Source of the DNA: Jiangella gansuensis DSM 44835
Lineage (GTDB): Bacteria > Actinomycetota > Actinomycetes > Jiangellales > Jiangellaceae
Length of the DNA stretch: 64,000 nt
Reading direction: 5' to 3'
Assembly (NCBI RefSeq): GCF_000515395.1
Contig: NZ_KI911782.1
Coordinates: forward strand, 1,403,090-1,467,089
Part shown: piece by piece, positions 42,423 through 53,098 of the stretch
Layout of the letters: the number at the start of each line of letters is the position of its first letter
How positions within the stretch are numbered: position 1 is the first letter of the stretch
Translations under genes and position numbers: made by a program
Notes under the pieces: model-generated
What the model was told of the DNA's origin: nothing
The model's database searches: none
Seen by the model: the letters and a program-made list of their open reading frames with translations, nothing else

Positions 42423-45392
42423 GTGAGCCAGGACATGCCCCGACCCGCCAGCCCGTTCCGCGGGCCCAGTAATCCACGACGTTCCCGGGCACTGCTGCCG
42501 ACGTTGGTGGTCCTGGGCGTGCTCGTCGTCGCATACATCCTGGTCGTGACCTTCTGGACCGACCGGCTCTGGTATCAGTCGCTGAACTTCGTCGACGTGT
42601 TCACCACCCAGCTCCTCACCCGGGGCGGGATGTTCGTCGTCTTCGGGCTGCTGATGGCGGCGTCCGTCGTCGTCAACGGCATCGTCGCCTACCGGCTGCG
42701 GCCGCGGTACCGGCCGATGAGCGTGGAACAGCAGAGTCTCGACCGCTACCGCGACGCCATCGACCCGGTCCGGACCTGGGTCCTCGGCGCCGTCGCCGTG
42801 CTGCTGGCCATCATGGCCGGCGCCAGTGCCGCCGGTCAGTGGCAGACGTTCCTGGCGTGGCGCAACGGCGGCGAGTTCGGCCAGGACGACGCCCAGTTCG
42901 GCATCGACATCGGGTTCTTCGCGTTCGACTACCCGTGGTGGCGTTACGTCGTCAGCTACGGCTTCGCCGTGGTGGTGCTCGGCCTGGTGGTCGCCGCTGT
43001 CACCCACTACGTCTACGGCGGTATCCGGCTGCAGACGGCCGGCCAGAAGGTCAGTCCGGCCACGCAGGCCCACCTGTCGGTGCTGATCGGCCTGTTCGTG
43101 CTGCTCAAAGCGGTCGCATACTGGCTGGACCGATACGCCCTGGTCATCGAGGGCGCCCCGGAGGACCGTTTCACCGGGGCGGGCTACACCGACATCAACG
43201 CGGTCATGCCGGCCAAGACCATCCTGGTGTTCGTCGCGGCCATCTGCGCAGTGCTGTTCTTTGTCAACGTCTGGCAGCGCAACTGGATGCTGCCGGGCAT
43301 CGGGCTGGGCCTGCTGGTGCTGTCGGCCGTGCTGCTCGGCGGGCTCTGGCCGTTCCTGGTCCAGCAGTTCCAGGTGCGGCCGAGCGAGGCCAGCCGCGAG
43401 GCGCCGTACATCGAGCGCAACATCGAGGCGACCCGGGACGCCTATGGCATCGACGACGTCCAGACCGAGGAGTACGCCGCCACGACCCAGGTCTCCGCGG
43501 GTCAGCTCGCCGAGGACTCCGCCACCATCCCTGGAATCCGGCTGATGGACCCGAGCGTCATCCCGCCGGCATTCCAGCAGTTGCAGCAGGTGCGTGGCTT
43601 CTACTCCTTCAGCGACCCGCTCGACGTCGACCGATACCTGGTCGAGGACCCTGAGACCGGCCAGCCCACCGAGCGCGACATGGTGGTGGCGGTGCGCGAG
43701 GTCGATTCCGACGGCATCCCGGCCGAGCAGCGCAACTGGATCAACGAGCACACCGTCTACACGCACGGCTTCGGTGTGGTGGCCGCGTTCGGCAACACCC
43801 GGGAGACCGACGGCGCGCCGGCGTTCGCCGAGGAGGACATCCCCACGCAGGGTGTGCTCGGTGAGTACGAGCCGCGCATCTACTTCGGTGAGAACTCGCC
43901 CAGCTACTCCATCGTCGGTGCGCCCGAAGGAACCGACCCGGTGGAGTACGACATCCCGGAGGACCCGGAGACCGGTGAGGAGCGCCGGAACACGTACGAC
44001 GGCAGCGGCGGCGTGCCTCTCGGCTCGTTCTTCAACCGGCTCCTCTACGCCACCCGGTTCCAGGAGGCCAACTTCCTGCTGTCCGACCGCCTCAACGAGG
44101 AATCGCGGCTGCTGTACGACCGCGACCCCCGGGATCGGGTCGAGAAGGTCGCGCCCTGGCTGACGGTCGACGCCAACCCGTTCCCCGCTGTGGTCGACGG
44201 CCGCGTGGTCTGGATCCTCGACGGCTACACGACACTCAACTCGTTCCCGTACGGCGAGCGGGTGTCGCTCAGCGACGCCACCAGCGACTCGCGTACGGTC
44301 CGGCCGGCCCTGGCAGCGCAACCGGACGACTACATCAACTACGTGCGCAACTCCGTGAAGGCCACGGTCGACGCCTACGACGGCACCGTCACGCTGTACG
44401 CCTGGGACGACGAGGACCCGGTTCTGGAGGCGTGGATGGGCGCGTTCCCGGACACCGTTCAGCCGCGCTCGGAGATCCCCGAGCCGCTGATGGACCACCT
44501 GCGTTACCCCGAGGACCTCTTCAAGCTGCAGCGCAACCTGCTGCAGGAGTACCACGTCACCGAGCCGTCGACGTTCTACGGCGGTCAGGACCGCTGGCAG
44601 GTTCCGGCCGACCCGTCGGTCGACGTCGACGTCGATCAGCCGCCGTACTACCAGACCATCCAGATGCCTGGCAGCGAGGACGCCATGTTCTCGTTGACGA
44701 CGACGTACACACCGCGAGGCAGACAGAACCTGGTGGCGTTCATGGCGGTCAACGCCGACGCGCGCAGCGACGAGTACGGGCAGCTGCAGATTCTGCGGCT
44801 ACCCGGCAACACCCAGATCGACGGTCCCAGCCAGGTGGCCAACGACTTCGAGAGCAACGCCACCGTCGCGCAGGAGTTGACGCTGCTGCGCTCCGGCGAT
44901 GCGGTGACACAGCTGGGCAACCTGCTGACGCTGCCGGTCGGTGGTGGCCTGCTGTACGTCCAGCCGGTCTACGTGGTCCGCGCCTCCGGCGAAGCCGCCT
45001 ACCCGCTGCTGCGCCGCGTGTTGGTGCAGTTCGGCGACAACATCGGCTTCGACGACACTCTCCAGGGCTCGCTCGACCAGATCTTCCAGGGTGAGTCCGG
45101 CGCGGACACCGACGAGGAGGGCGGCATCGTCGACGTACCGCCTCCGGGTGGTGAGGAGGAGACCCCGCCGGCGGAGGAGGAGCCAACACCTACCGACGAG
45201 CCGACGACGCCGCCGGCAGACCAGAGTGACCTCGACGCGGCCATCGCCGAGATCGGGCAGGCCTGGCAGGAAGCCCGCCAGGCGCAGGCCGAGGGTCGGT
45301 ACGCCGACCAGGCCGCCGCGCTCGAGCGGATGGAGGCGGCGATCGCGCGCGCCGAGCAACTGTCGGGCGAGGCGGCTACCGAGACGCCGTAA
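42423..45392 (+). CDS. UPF0182 family large membrane protein
   Basis: A 989-residue protein with about seven N-terminal membrane helices (to about residue 310), then a large extracellular region and a low-complexity acidic/Pro tail (PPPGGEEETPPAEEEPTPTD). The family is found in many actinobacteria and cyanobacteria with unknown function; a role in the cell envelope is inferred only from topology. GTG 42423 gives the MSQDMPRPASPFRG start. Length is typical. A strong hairpin follows 20 bases after the stop. Confidence 0.92.
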   Translation: MSQDMPRPASPFRGPSNPRRSRALLPTLVVLGVLVVAYILVVTFWTDRLWYQSLNFVDVFTTQLLTRGGMFVVFGLLMAASVVVNGIVAYRLRPRYRPMSVEQQSLDRYRDAIDPVRTWVLGAVAVLLAIMAGASAAGQWQTFLAWRNGGEFGQDDAQFGIDIGFFAFDYPWWRYVVSYGFAVVVLGLVVAAVTHYVYGGIRLQTAGQKVSPATQAHLSVLIGLFVLLKAVAYWLDRYALVIEGAPEDRFTGAGYTDINAVMPAKTILVFVAAICAVLFFVNVWQRNWMLPGIGLGLLVLSAVLLGGLWPFLVQQFQVRPSEASREAPYIERNIEATRDAYGIDDVQTEEYAATTQVSAGQLAEDSATIPGIRLMDPSVIPPAFQQLQQVRGFYSFSDPLDVDRYLVEDPETGQPTERDMVVAVREVDSDGIPAEQRNWINEHTVYTHGFGVVAAFGNTRETDGAPAFAEEDIPTQGVLGEYEPRIYFGENSPSYSIVGAPEGTDPVEYDIPEDPETGEERRNTYDGSGGVPLGSFFNRLLYATRFQEANFLLSDRLNEESRLLYDRDPRDRVEKVAPWLTVDANPFPAVVDGRVVWILDGYTTLNSFPYGERVSLSDATSDSRTVRPALAAQPDDYINYVRNSVKATVDAYDGTVTLYAWDDEDPVLEAWMGAFPDTVQPRSEIPEPLMDHLRYPEDLFKLQRNLLQEYHVTEPSTFYGGQDRWQVPADPSVDVDVDQPPYYQTIQMPGSEDAMFSLTTTYTPRGRQNLVAFMAVNADARSDEYGQLQILRLPGNTQIDGPSQVANDFESNATVAQELTLLRSGDAVTQLGNLLTLPVGGGLLYVQPVYVVRASGEAAYPLLRRVLVQFGDNIGFDDTLQGSLDQIFQGESGADTDEEGGIVDVPPPGGEEETPPAEEEPTPTDEPTTPPADQSDLDAAIAEIGQAWQEARQAQAEGRYADQAAALERMEAAIARAEQLSGEAATETP

Positions 45393-45411
45393 CCACCCGC
45401 CAGAACGGCCC

Positions 45412-45445
45412 AGAGGCCGCCAGCCACATCCGGCTGGCGGCCTCT
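45412..45445. terminator. Bidirectional hairpin between UPF0182 and GNAT genes
   Basis: AGAGGCCGCCAGCC (45412-45425) pairs exactly with GGCTGGCGGCCTCT (45432-45445) around ACATCC, followed by TG TCG. It lies 20 bases after the UPF0182 stop and nine bases beyond the GNAT stop. Confidence 0.85.
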
Positions 45446-45453
45446 TGTCGCTG

Positions 45454-45948
45454 TTAGAGAGCGAGCCGGTAGGCGATGAGCCGGATGCCGGGCACGGGCT
45501 CGTGATCCCGCTCGGGCAGCCGGACGAAGCCGAGCCGCTCGTAGAGCCGGTGCGCGGTGCGCATCTGCGGCAGCGACGAGAGCACGAGCGCGGCGTCGCC
45601 GTGCTGTCGCCCGAGCTCGATGCATTCCCGCACCAGGGCGAGGCCGACACCGCGGCCACGGGCGGACGGGGCCACCGCGAGCATCCGGAACTCCGCCTCA
45701 CCTGGCCGCGAGATCTCGGTGTAGGGGCTGCCGGGCCGGCAGAACGTGGCGGTGCCGATGACCGTGCCGTCGGGGTCGGCGGCCACGAGCAGTGTCGCCT
45801 TCTCGGCTCTGCTCGCGGCATCGGCCAGTTCGGCGGCGTAGTCGTCGTCGTCCTCCAGGAACCCGTCGGCGTCGTAGGCCTCGACCGTGAGGTGCCCGAC
45901 CGCGGCGAGGTCGGCCGGCTCAGCGGTGCGCACGTTGAAGTCCGTCAT
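45454..45948 (-). CDS. GNAT family N-acetyltransferase
   Basis: A 164-residue acetyltransferase. The acetyl-CoA pyrophosphate-binding segment is VAPSARGRGVGLALV (motif A), preceded by FRMLAVAP; motif B is ALVLSSLPQMRTAHRLYERLGF. Substrate unknown. ATG 45948 is chosen; Met codons at 45957 would add three residues. It is convergent with UPF0182. Confidence 0.9.
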   Translation of the reverse strand: MTDFNVRTAEPADLAAVGHLTVEAYDADGFLEDDDDYAAELADAASRAEKATLLVAADPDGTVIGTATFCRPGSPYTEISRPGEAEFRMLAVAPSARGRGVGLALVRECIELGRQHGDAALVLSSLPQMRTAHRLYERLGFVRLPERDHEPVPGIRLIAYRLAL

Positions 45949-46013
45949 GCCCGTCATTGTGGCGCGGCTCGATTTGGCCCGGACGGCCGCGCCAGGTAAC
46001 CTAGTTCTCGCGA

Positions 46014-46090
46014 CGCGGGGTGGAGCAGCTCGGTAGCTCGCTGGGCTCATAACCCAGAGGTCGCAGGTTCAAATCCTGCCCCCGCTACCA
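46014..46090 (+). tRNA. tRNA-fMet (CAU), initiator, CCA encoded
   Basis: A complete cloverleaf: acceptor CGCGGGG pairs with CCCCGCU (first pair C1:U72 mismatched), D arm GAGC/GCUC, anticodon loop CUCAUAA with the GGG:CCC stem pairs of initiator tRNAs, T arm GCAGG/CCUGC with GTTCAAAT, and an encoded ACCA. The C1 mismatch and GGG:CCC pairs identify it as the initiator. A strong terminator follows. Confidence 0.96.
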
Positions 46091-46094
46091 ACGG

Positions 46095-46122
46095 AAAGCC
46101 CCCTGGCTCGCCAGGGGGCTTT
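46095..46122 (+). terminator. Intrinsic terminator of tRNA-fMet (first copy)
   Basis: AAAGCCCCCTGG (46095-46106) pairs exactly with CCAGGGGGCTTT (46111-46122) across the tetraloop CTCG, followed by CGC. It begins four bases after the tRNA CCA. Confidence 0.88.
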
Positions 46123-46346
46123 CGCATGTCCTGGACACGTTCAGGTCCGGACGAGATGGAGCGGCTGCGAGTCGGCGACGACCACGGACCGATCCCCGTT
46201 GTCGATGCCGTGCGCAAGATTGTGAAAGACCTTCGGTGTCTCGGCTGCCTAGCCTGTGCGCGCGATCCGGAACGCGACCCGCCATGGGGCGGCGGATACG
46301 AGCCGGCGGCGCCGTCGTGGCCGGCTGTCTGAAGGGAGTAGCGCAC

Positions 46347-47273
46347 GTGGATCACGAGTCCGCCACGGCATCGGTGGGAGAGCCGGTGACGTTCCAGAGT
46401 GAGGGCGTTCGCATCGCGGGCCGGTTCTTCCCCGCGGCGTTCGGCACCGGCCGGTCGCCGGCGGTCGCCGTCCTCGGCCCGATGACCTACCAGAAGGAGC
46501 AAGCGCCCGCGTTGTACGCGGCTCGGCTGGCCCAGTTGGGCTTCTCGACGCTGACGTTCGACACCCGATTCCGTGGCGAGAGCGGTGGCGAGCCGCGCTG
46601 CTACGAGAGCCCGACGGCGAAGATCCAGGACCTGCGCGCGGCCCTGCGGTACCTCGCCGAGCGTCCGGACGTCGACGCGGACAGGCTGGCCGTCCTGGGC
46701 ATCTGCATGGGCGCGTCACACGCGCTGCCGGTGGCGGCCGAGGACCCGCTGGTCCGCGCAGTGGCCACCGTCGCCGGGCACTATCGTGACCACGCCTCCG
46801 ACGTCACCTGGCTCGGCAGCGACCAGGCCGTCGCCGAGCGCCTGGCCCGAGGTCAGGAGGCACAGGCGACGTACGTGGCGACCGGCGAGGCCGACGAGGT
46901 GCCCGCCGTCGACGCCGACCGTACCGACGTCGGAATGCCGGGCCGACTGGTGTGGAGCTGGTACCAGCTATGGGCCGACCGCGGGTTGTGGGAGAACCGG
47001 TATGCCGTCATGAGCGACGCCGCTCTGCTCGCGTACGAATCACTCAGCGCCGCCGCGCGGATGACCACGCCGCAACTCATGATCCACAGCGACCAGTGCG
47101 CCGTGCCCGATGCCGCGCGCCGGCACTTCGCCGTCGTGCCGACACCGGACAAGAAGCTTCTCTGGGAGGGCGACACCCGGCACCTGCAGTACTACGACGA
47201 CGCGGCTGTCATCGACCGCACCGTCTGGAGCATCGTCGACTGGTTCGCCCGATACCTGAGGCCCGCTGGGTGA
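46347..47273 (+). CDS. Alpha/beta hydrolase with cysteine nucleophile
   Basis: A 308-residue alpha/beta hydrolase. The nucleophile elbow reads LGICMGASHA, with Cys in place of Ser, as in dienelactone hydrolases; the acid and base candidates are IHSDQCAVPD and EGDTRHLQYYD. The N-terminus (VRIAGRFFPAAFG) is YcjY/acetylxylan esterase-like. GAAGGGAG lies about eight bases before the GTG start. The gene sits between the two initiator tRNAs, next to the M14 peptidase gene. Confidence 0.82.
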   Translation: MDHESATASVGEPVTFQSEGVRIAGRFFPAAFGTGRSPAVAVLGPMTYQKEQAPALYAARLAQLGFSTLTFDTRFRGESGGEPRCYESPTAKIQDLRAALRYLAERPDVDADRLAVLGICMGASHALPVAAEDPLVRAVATVAGHYRDHASDVTWLGSDQAVAERLARGQEAQATYVATGEADEVPAVDADRTDVGMPGRLVWSWYQLWADRGLWENRYAVMSDAALLAYESLSAAARMTTPQLMIHSDQCAVPDAARRHFAVVPTPDKKLLWEGDTRHLQYYDDAAVIDRTVWSIVDWFARYLRPAG

Positions 47274-47370
47274 CGTCTCAGCGAGCCAGAGATAGATCGA
47301 AATGTCCGTACCCTTTTGCGTCGTCGCGGCGATCACCAGAGCGAGAAGTCCATCGACCGAAGGAGTTCGC

Positions 47371-48582
47371 ATGCGACGACGCACGTTCCTCGCTGGGGTG
47401 GCTGGTCTCGGAGCGGGAGCCCTGGTGGCTCCGCCCGCACTCGCCTCCACCGCGTACGCCCGGCCGCAGTCACGGCCGAACGGGCCGTGGATCCAGCCGG
47501 AACAGACCGTCCAGAAGGCGGCCCTGACCGCCAACGTCGATCTGGGCCCGAAACTGGAGAGCATCGCGGCCCGGTCGAAGGGCCGCATGGCCGTGGAGAT
47601 CGCGGGGCGCTCCGCGACCGGCTGGCCCATCCACCTGGTCCGCTTCGGCGAGCCGACGGCAGGGAAGCTGCCGGTGCTCATCCAGACCCAGATCCACGGC
47701 GGCGAGCCGCTGGGCACGGAGGTGGTGTTGCGGCTGATGCAGACGCTCGCCACCAGCTCTCACCCCGCGGTCCGGGAGATCCTCGACCGGCTCACAGTCT
47801 GGTTCATCCCGCGGCTCAACATGGACGGCGCGGACTTCCGCGACGACACCGGGTTCCTGGTCCAGCGCCGGCAGAACACCCAGGCCTGGACACCGCAGGA
47901 GTGGGGGCTGGCCCCGGACACCGAGGCGCCCTGGTACCTGCCGCGCTCGCTGCTACAGCCGGGCCGGGTCTCCGGCTACGACATCAACCGCGACTTCCAC
48001 CCGGACCTGACCTTCCGGCTCGGCCCGGGCGACGAGGCGCTGCTGCCCGGTGCGTCGGCGCTGCCCGGGTTCTTCGTGACACCGGAGGCGCGGACGTCCG
48101 CGGCGGTCTTCCAGCGGTTGCGGCCCGACGTCTTCATCGACCACCACCACCGCGGCAGCAACGTGCAGTCGGAGACGGACAACCAGCTCACGACGCTGCA
48201 GGTGATCGGCCTGGTCACGGAGGGGACCCCGGAGTTCCCGCTGGACCCGGCGGTGCGCGACCTCAGCTTCCGGCTCAACGTACTGGTGTGGGACGCGCTG
48301 CGGACGCGGGGCGAGTCGCCGTACGGCGGCATCACCCGCTATCCGGACGTCGAGCTGCCGGGTACCGCGCTGGGCTCGTACGCGCTCAACGGCGCTGGGA
48401 TCATGCTGTACGAGACGCGCTCGGCGGCGCAGAAGTCGATGGGCATGCTCATCCAGCAGTCGCTGATCGGCATGGGTGTGACGCTCGAGGCGCTCGCCAG
48501 CGGCGAGATCGACGCCGTCGACGGCAGCCGCTACCTCGACATCCCGCCGGCGGGGCCGTCCATCGGCAACCCCCGGTTCTGA
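47371..48582 (+). CDS. Exported M14-family zinc carboxypeptidase
   Basis: A 403-residue protein. RRRTFLAGVAGLGAGALVAPP is a twin-arginine signal, cleaved near ALASTAYA. The M14 zinc ligands are in QIHGGEPLGTE (His and Glu) and DVFIDHHHRG (His); YDINRDFHPD matches the Arg/Asn substrate-binding turn, and LYETRSAAQ supplies the catalytic Glu near the end. Likely substrates are extracellular peptides or cell-wall peptides. AAGGAG is six bases before ATG 47371. It lies 97 bases after the hydrolase gene. Confidence 0.88.
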   Translation: MRRRTFLAGVAGLGAGALVAPPALASTAYARPQSRPNGPWIQPEQTVQKAALTANVDLGPKLESIAARSKGRMAVEIAGRSATGWPIHLVRFGEPTAGKLPVLIQTQIHGGEPLGTEVVLRLMQTLATSSHPAVREILDRLTVWFIPRLNMDGADFRDDTGFLVQRRQNTQAWTPQEWGLAPDTEAPWYLPRSLLQPGRVSGYDINRDFHPDLTFRLGPGDEALLPGASALPGFFVTPEARTSAAVFQRLRPDVFIDHHHRGSNVQSETDNQLTTLQVIGLVTEGTPEFPLDPAVRDLSFRLNVLVWDALRTRGESPYGGITRYPDVELPGTALGSYALNGAGIMLYETRSAAQKSMGMLIQQSLIGMGVTLEALASGEIDAVDGSRYLDIPPAGPSIGNPRF

Positions 48583-48594
48583 CAGCCTGACCCT

Positions 48595-48626
48595 GGGCCG
48601 GTTCGGGTTGGTGCCCGAACCGGCCC
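48595..48626 (+). terminator. Hairpin after the M14 peptidase gene
   Basis: GGGCCGGTTCGGG (48595-48607) pairs exactly with CCCGAACCGGCCC (48614-48626) around TTGGTG, 12 bases after the stop codon. No U-tract. Confidence 0.75.
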
Positions 48627-48750
48627 ACGGCGGTTCGACCCAGCCGGACGAGATGCGCTATCGTTGGCGCGGCGCGAACCACGGCCGGGTCGATGAAATC
48701 GGTTCTGACCAGGGGTTTCGCGATGGCTCTGCACTAGTCGGAGTCGGCGA

Positions 48751-48824
48751 CGCGGGGTGGAGCAGCTCGGTAGCTCGCTGGGCTCATAACCCAGAGGCCG
48801 CAGGTTCAAATCCTGCCCCCGCTA
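48751..48824 (+). tRNA. tRNA-fMet (CAU), initiator, CCA not encoded
   Basis: A near-identical copy of the tRNA at 46014; only the variable-loop base differs (AGGCC versus AGGTC). After the discriminator A at 48824 the DNA reads CGA, so CCA must be added enzymatically. It has its own terminator hairpin at 48829. Confidence 0.96.
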
Positions 48825-48828
48825 CGAA

Positions 48829-48861
48829 TCGGGCCCGGGAATCAGGATTTCCCGGGCCCGA
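48829..48861 (+). terminator. Intrinsic-type terminator of tRNA-fMet (second copy)
   Basis: TCGGGCCCGGGAA (48829-48841) pairs exactly with TTCCCGGGCCCGA (48849-48861) across a seven-base loop, four bases after the tRNA. It differs in sequence from the first copy's terminator. The 190 bases that follow show no gene. Confidence 0.85.
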
Positions 48862-49050
48862 AGAGCTTTCAGGGACCTGATCTCTCCTTCCAGGAACCCC
48901 GTTCCGTTGCGGATGTGGGCATAGCCCCGTGGGCCCGTCGACGATGATCCCGGGTGGACGGCAGTGCCAACGGTTGGCGTCCTCGTCACCCCTGCCGTCG
49001 ACGACAACCCGGCCCGGGGCGTGAGCCGCCGCAGGGGGCTATGAGCCCTC

Positions 49051-50490
49051 TCAGCGGGCGGTACGGAGCGCGGCGCGTGCCAGGGTGGCGGCAGCCGGGC
49101 TCAGGCGGCCGCGATCGTCCGGCGTTGCGCGCCGGTCCCCGACGTTGACGAGGATGTCGAACACGCCGAGGCGGCTCAGCTCACGGCCGTCCAGCGCACG
49201 CCCGTCGCGGTGACGCCACCCTAGTTCCGACAGCGCGGCGGTCACTGGCCCGCGCGGGATGGTGGCGTCCGGTGAGGTGCCCGCATAGGCGAGCAGGAGC
49301 AGCGTGGCGGCGGTCTCGAAGTCGCCGGCCTTGGCGGGGATCAGCCGCTCGGCCAGGTGCCGCCACAGGATCGACGGATCACGCTGGGCCGCGGCTCCCG
49401 CTCGGGTCAACAGCAACGCGCCCTTGTACTTGCGTAGTAGGCCCATGGACTGCAGAGATTCGCGGAACTGCAGCAGTGGCACCGTGTTGATCTCTCGGTT
49501 GTTCTTCCCGATCCAGTCGCGCATCGTGGGCACCACGGCGGACGCGGCTTCGACGTCGGGAGGCTTCAGATACCCGGCTGAGGTCAGCTCGATACCGCCG
49601 TCCACGGCGCGGTCGAGGAACCAGCGGTGCGCCGCGAGCGACGCGACCAGTTCGTCGTGGTCCGGCTCGGTCGGCTGCGAGCCCAGCATCACCATTCGCT
49701 CGGCCAGGTCGTCACCGACAGGCGTGTGCCGAAGCCGGCCGACCAGGTCGACAAGCCGCTGGTCGATGCCGGACTCGAGGATCACGAGGTGCGGGCCCCG
49801 CAGGGCCCGGTTGAGCTGGTCGAGGTCGAAGTGGGCCGGGTCATCGACGACCATCGCGACGCTGGCCAAGTCGGTGCCGCCGCCGGAATCCTCCGGGGGC
49901 GCTGCCCGGCGGCCGTCGATCGCGCTCGCCGCGGGAGCGCCCGGCTCCGCCGGCAGCACCTTCTCGAGCTGGATGGTCACGTCCCAGTTGTCCCCGTAGT
50001 CGTAGAGGTAGTGCAGGACGTCGCCGGGTTCCTGCAGCGTCTCGTCGAGGCGTACGTCGCCGGCGGGGATGCCGCCGTCGTCCTCGTCCTCGCCGTTCTC
50101 GACGTCGTAGGAGCAGAGGAACAGTTGGCTGGTCCGGTCGAACGGGTGCCCGCCGAGGGAGAACCGGTGCAGGTGGGAGTCGGTCCAGTCGAAGGCGACC
50201 TGCAGCACCTGATGCACGACATCCAGCGAAAGGTCCGAGCGGAGATCCAGCCGGCGCCAGATCGGTGGCTCAGCGTGATCGAGGTCGACCCGGATCCGGT
50301 AGGTCGCGACGTCGTCGCGCGGTGGACGGCGTAGTTCCGGACGCGTCCTGTGATGAGCGATCCTGCCGTCGACCAGGGACAGGTCGCCGGTGAGCTGGCG
50401 CAGGTCGGAGAGCTCCATCCCGGAGATGGCGGCCTCGAACTTGCGGTGGAGTTCGGCCTGAGCGTCGTCGTTTCCTGGCACGGCACACAC
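49051..50490 (-). CDS. pRiA4b ORF-3-like domain protein
   Basis: A 479-residue protein. Residues about 70-200 match the pRiA4b ORF-3 fold often found as a passenger in IS1096-type elements: YRIRVDLDHAEPPIWRRLDL, FDWTDSHLHRFSLGG and LHYLYDYGDNWDVTIQLEKV. The C-terminal 250 residues are a helical region without recognised motif (IGKNNREINTVPLLQFRES). No transposase or inverted repeats flank it, so it looks chromosomal. Function is unknown. Candidate starts are GTG 50490 and GTG 50481. Confidence 0.8.
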   Translation of the reverse strand: MCAVPGNDDAQAELHRKFEAAISGMELSDLRQLTGDLSLVDGRIAHHRTRPELRRPPRDDVATYRIRVDLDHAEPPIWRRLDLRSDLSLDVVHQVLQVAFDWTDSHLHRFSLGGHPFDRTSQLFLCSYDVENGEDEDDGGIPAGDVRLDETLQEPGDVLHYLYDYGDNWDVTIQLEKVLPAEPGAPAASAIDGRRAAPPEDSGGGTDLASVAMVVDDPAHFDLDQLNRALRGPHLVILESGIDQRLVDLVGRLRHTPVGDDLAERMVMLGSQPTEPDHDELVASLAAHRWFLDRAVDGGIELTSAGYLKPPDVEAASAVVPTMRDWIGKNNREINTVPLLQFRESLQSMGLLRKYKGALLLTRAGAAAQRDPSILWRHLAERLIPAKAGDFETAATLLLLAYAGTSPDATIPRGPVTAALSELGWRHRDGRALDGRELSRLGVFDILVNVGDRRATPDDRGRLSPAAATLARAALRTAR

Positions 50491-50534
50491 CGTATTCGAT
50501 TCCGGCCGCGGTGGGCGTGCCGTGCGCCAGCGGT

Positions 50535-51983
<1,449 letters not shown>

Positions 51984-52023
51984 CTATCTGGCCCCGCCGC
52001 GATCAGCGTATTCCGGTCGTTCG

Positions 52024-52983
52024 TCACAGTCCGAAGGCGGCCGCGGTCGTCGCCGGCCGGTCGCGATGCTGCCGAGGTGTGATGCCGCGGACGCGCTTGA
52101 ACGCGACGCTGAGGGCGAAGGCGTTGGCGTAGCCGACCCGCCGGGCGATGGCGTCGATGGTCGCGTCGGTGCCGCGCAGCAGGTCGGCGGCGAGGGTGAT
52201 GCGCCAGCCGGTGATGTAGGCCATGGGCGGCTCGCCGACCAGGGTGGTGAACCGGCGGGCGAATGCGGCCCGGGACGCTCCGGCGGCGGCCGCGAGCCCG
52301 GCGACCGTCCAGGGGTGGGCCGGGTCGGCGTGGATCCGCTGGAGCGCCGGTCCGATCAGTGGGTCGCCGTGCGCTCGATACCAGCCGGGCGTGGCGGCGT
52401 CCGGCCGGGCGAACCACGAGCGCAGCGTCGAGATCAGCGAGAGATCGAGTAGCCGGTCCAGAACCGCCCGCTGCCCCGGCTCGTCCGCGGCCACCTCTCG
52501 CTCCAGCAGGTCCAGGACGGGTGCCGGGGCAGCGGCACACGGCACGTGCACGAGCGGCGGCAGCGCACTGAGCAGCCGGGCGCCGACGTCACCGTCGACC
52601 TGGTAGGTGCCGCTGGCGATGATGGCGGAACCGTCCGGTCCGTGCCCGCTGGTGTTCGGGCCCAGGCGCAGCTCCGCGGTGACGTCACGGCCGTCGGTCG
52701 TAGTCAGGCGGTTGCCTGCGTGCACGACGATGTCCGGCGCGGTGCGGGGGTCGTCGCCGACGGTGTAGGGCTGTGGTCCCTTGACGATGGCGACGTCGCC
52801 GGTGCGCAGGAGCAGCGGTTCGGCGTCGTCGGGCACGATCCACGCGTGTCCCCGCAGTGCCGCGGCCAGGGCGAGCGGCGCACCGTCGGCGATCCGCAGT
52901 GCCCACGGCGGCTCCAGGACGACCCGGCAGAAGGCGGCGCTACGCGCGCGGACGCCGTCGAGCAGGTCGGCGAGCGCATCCAC
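52024..52983 (-). CDS. AraC family transcriptional regulator (cupin_6 type)
   Basis: A 319-residue regulator. The N-terminal cupin-like sensor (residues 1-190) has PPWALRIADGAPL and GDVAIVKGPQPY; the C-terminal double helix-turn-helix (about 215-310) has WTVAGLAAAAGASRAAFARR and DAIARRVGYANAFALSVAFK. This type usually represses or activates a divergent gene, here the NmrA-like gene 115 bases away. The GTG start is at 52983. Confidence 0.92.
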   Translation of the reverse strand: MDALADLLDGVRARSAAFCRVVLEPPWALRIADGAPLALAAALRGHAWIVPDDAEPLLLRTGDVAIVKGPQPYTVGDDPRTAPDIVVHAGNRLTTTDGRDVTAELRLGPNTSGHGPDGSAIIASGTYQVDGDVGARLLSALPPLVHVPCAAAPAPVLDLLEREVAADEPGQRAVLDRLLDLSLISTLRSWFARPDAATPGWYRAHGDPLIGPALQRIHADPAHPWTVAGLAAAAGASRAAFARRFTTLVGEPPMAYITGWRITLAADLLRGTDATIDAIARRVGYANAFALSVAFKRVRGITPRQHRDRPATTAAAFGL

Positions 52984-53098
52984 GCCAGGTTAGTGTAGAC
53001 GCCCTGACATGGAACCGAGCCGGACGGATATGGATCGTCTCGATCGCGCAGGCTTCACTGGGGTCATCCGATCAGTGGATCTCAGGAAGGAGAGCCCC

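Noticed and set aside
42417-44555. 712-residue frame antisense to UPF0182
   Set aside because: No recognisable domain; UPF0182 reading is continuous and family-typical.
46014-48824. Integrated mobile island with integrase
   Set aside because: No integrase, excisionase or transposase is encoded; only the duplicate tRNA suggests an insertion, so it is kept as a weak inference.
49051-50490. Insertion sequence carrying the pRiA4b ORF-3 gene
   Set aside because: No transposase, terminal inverted repeats or target duplication flank it.
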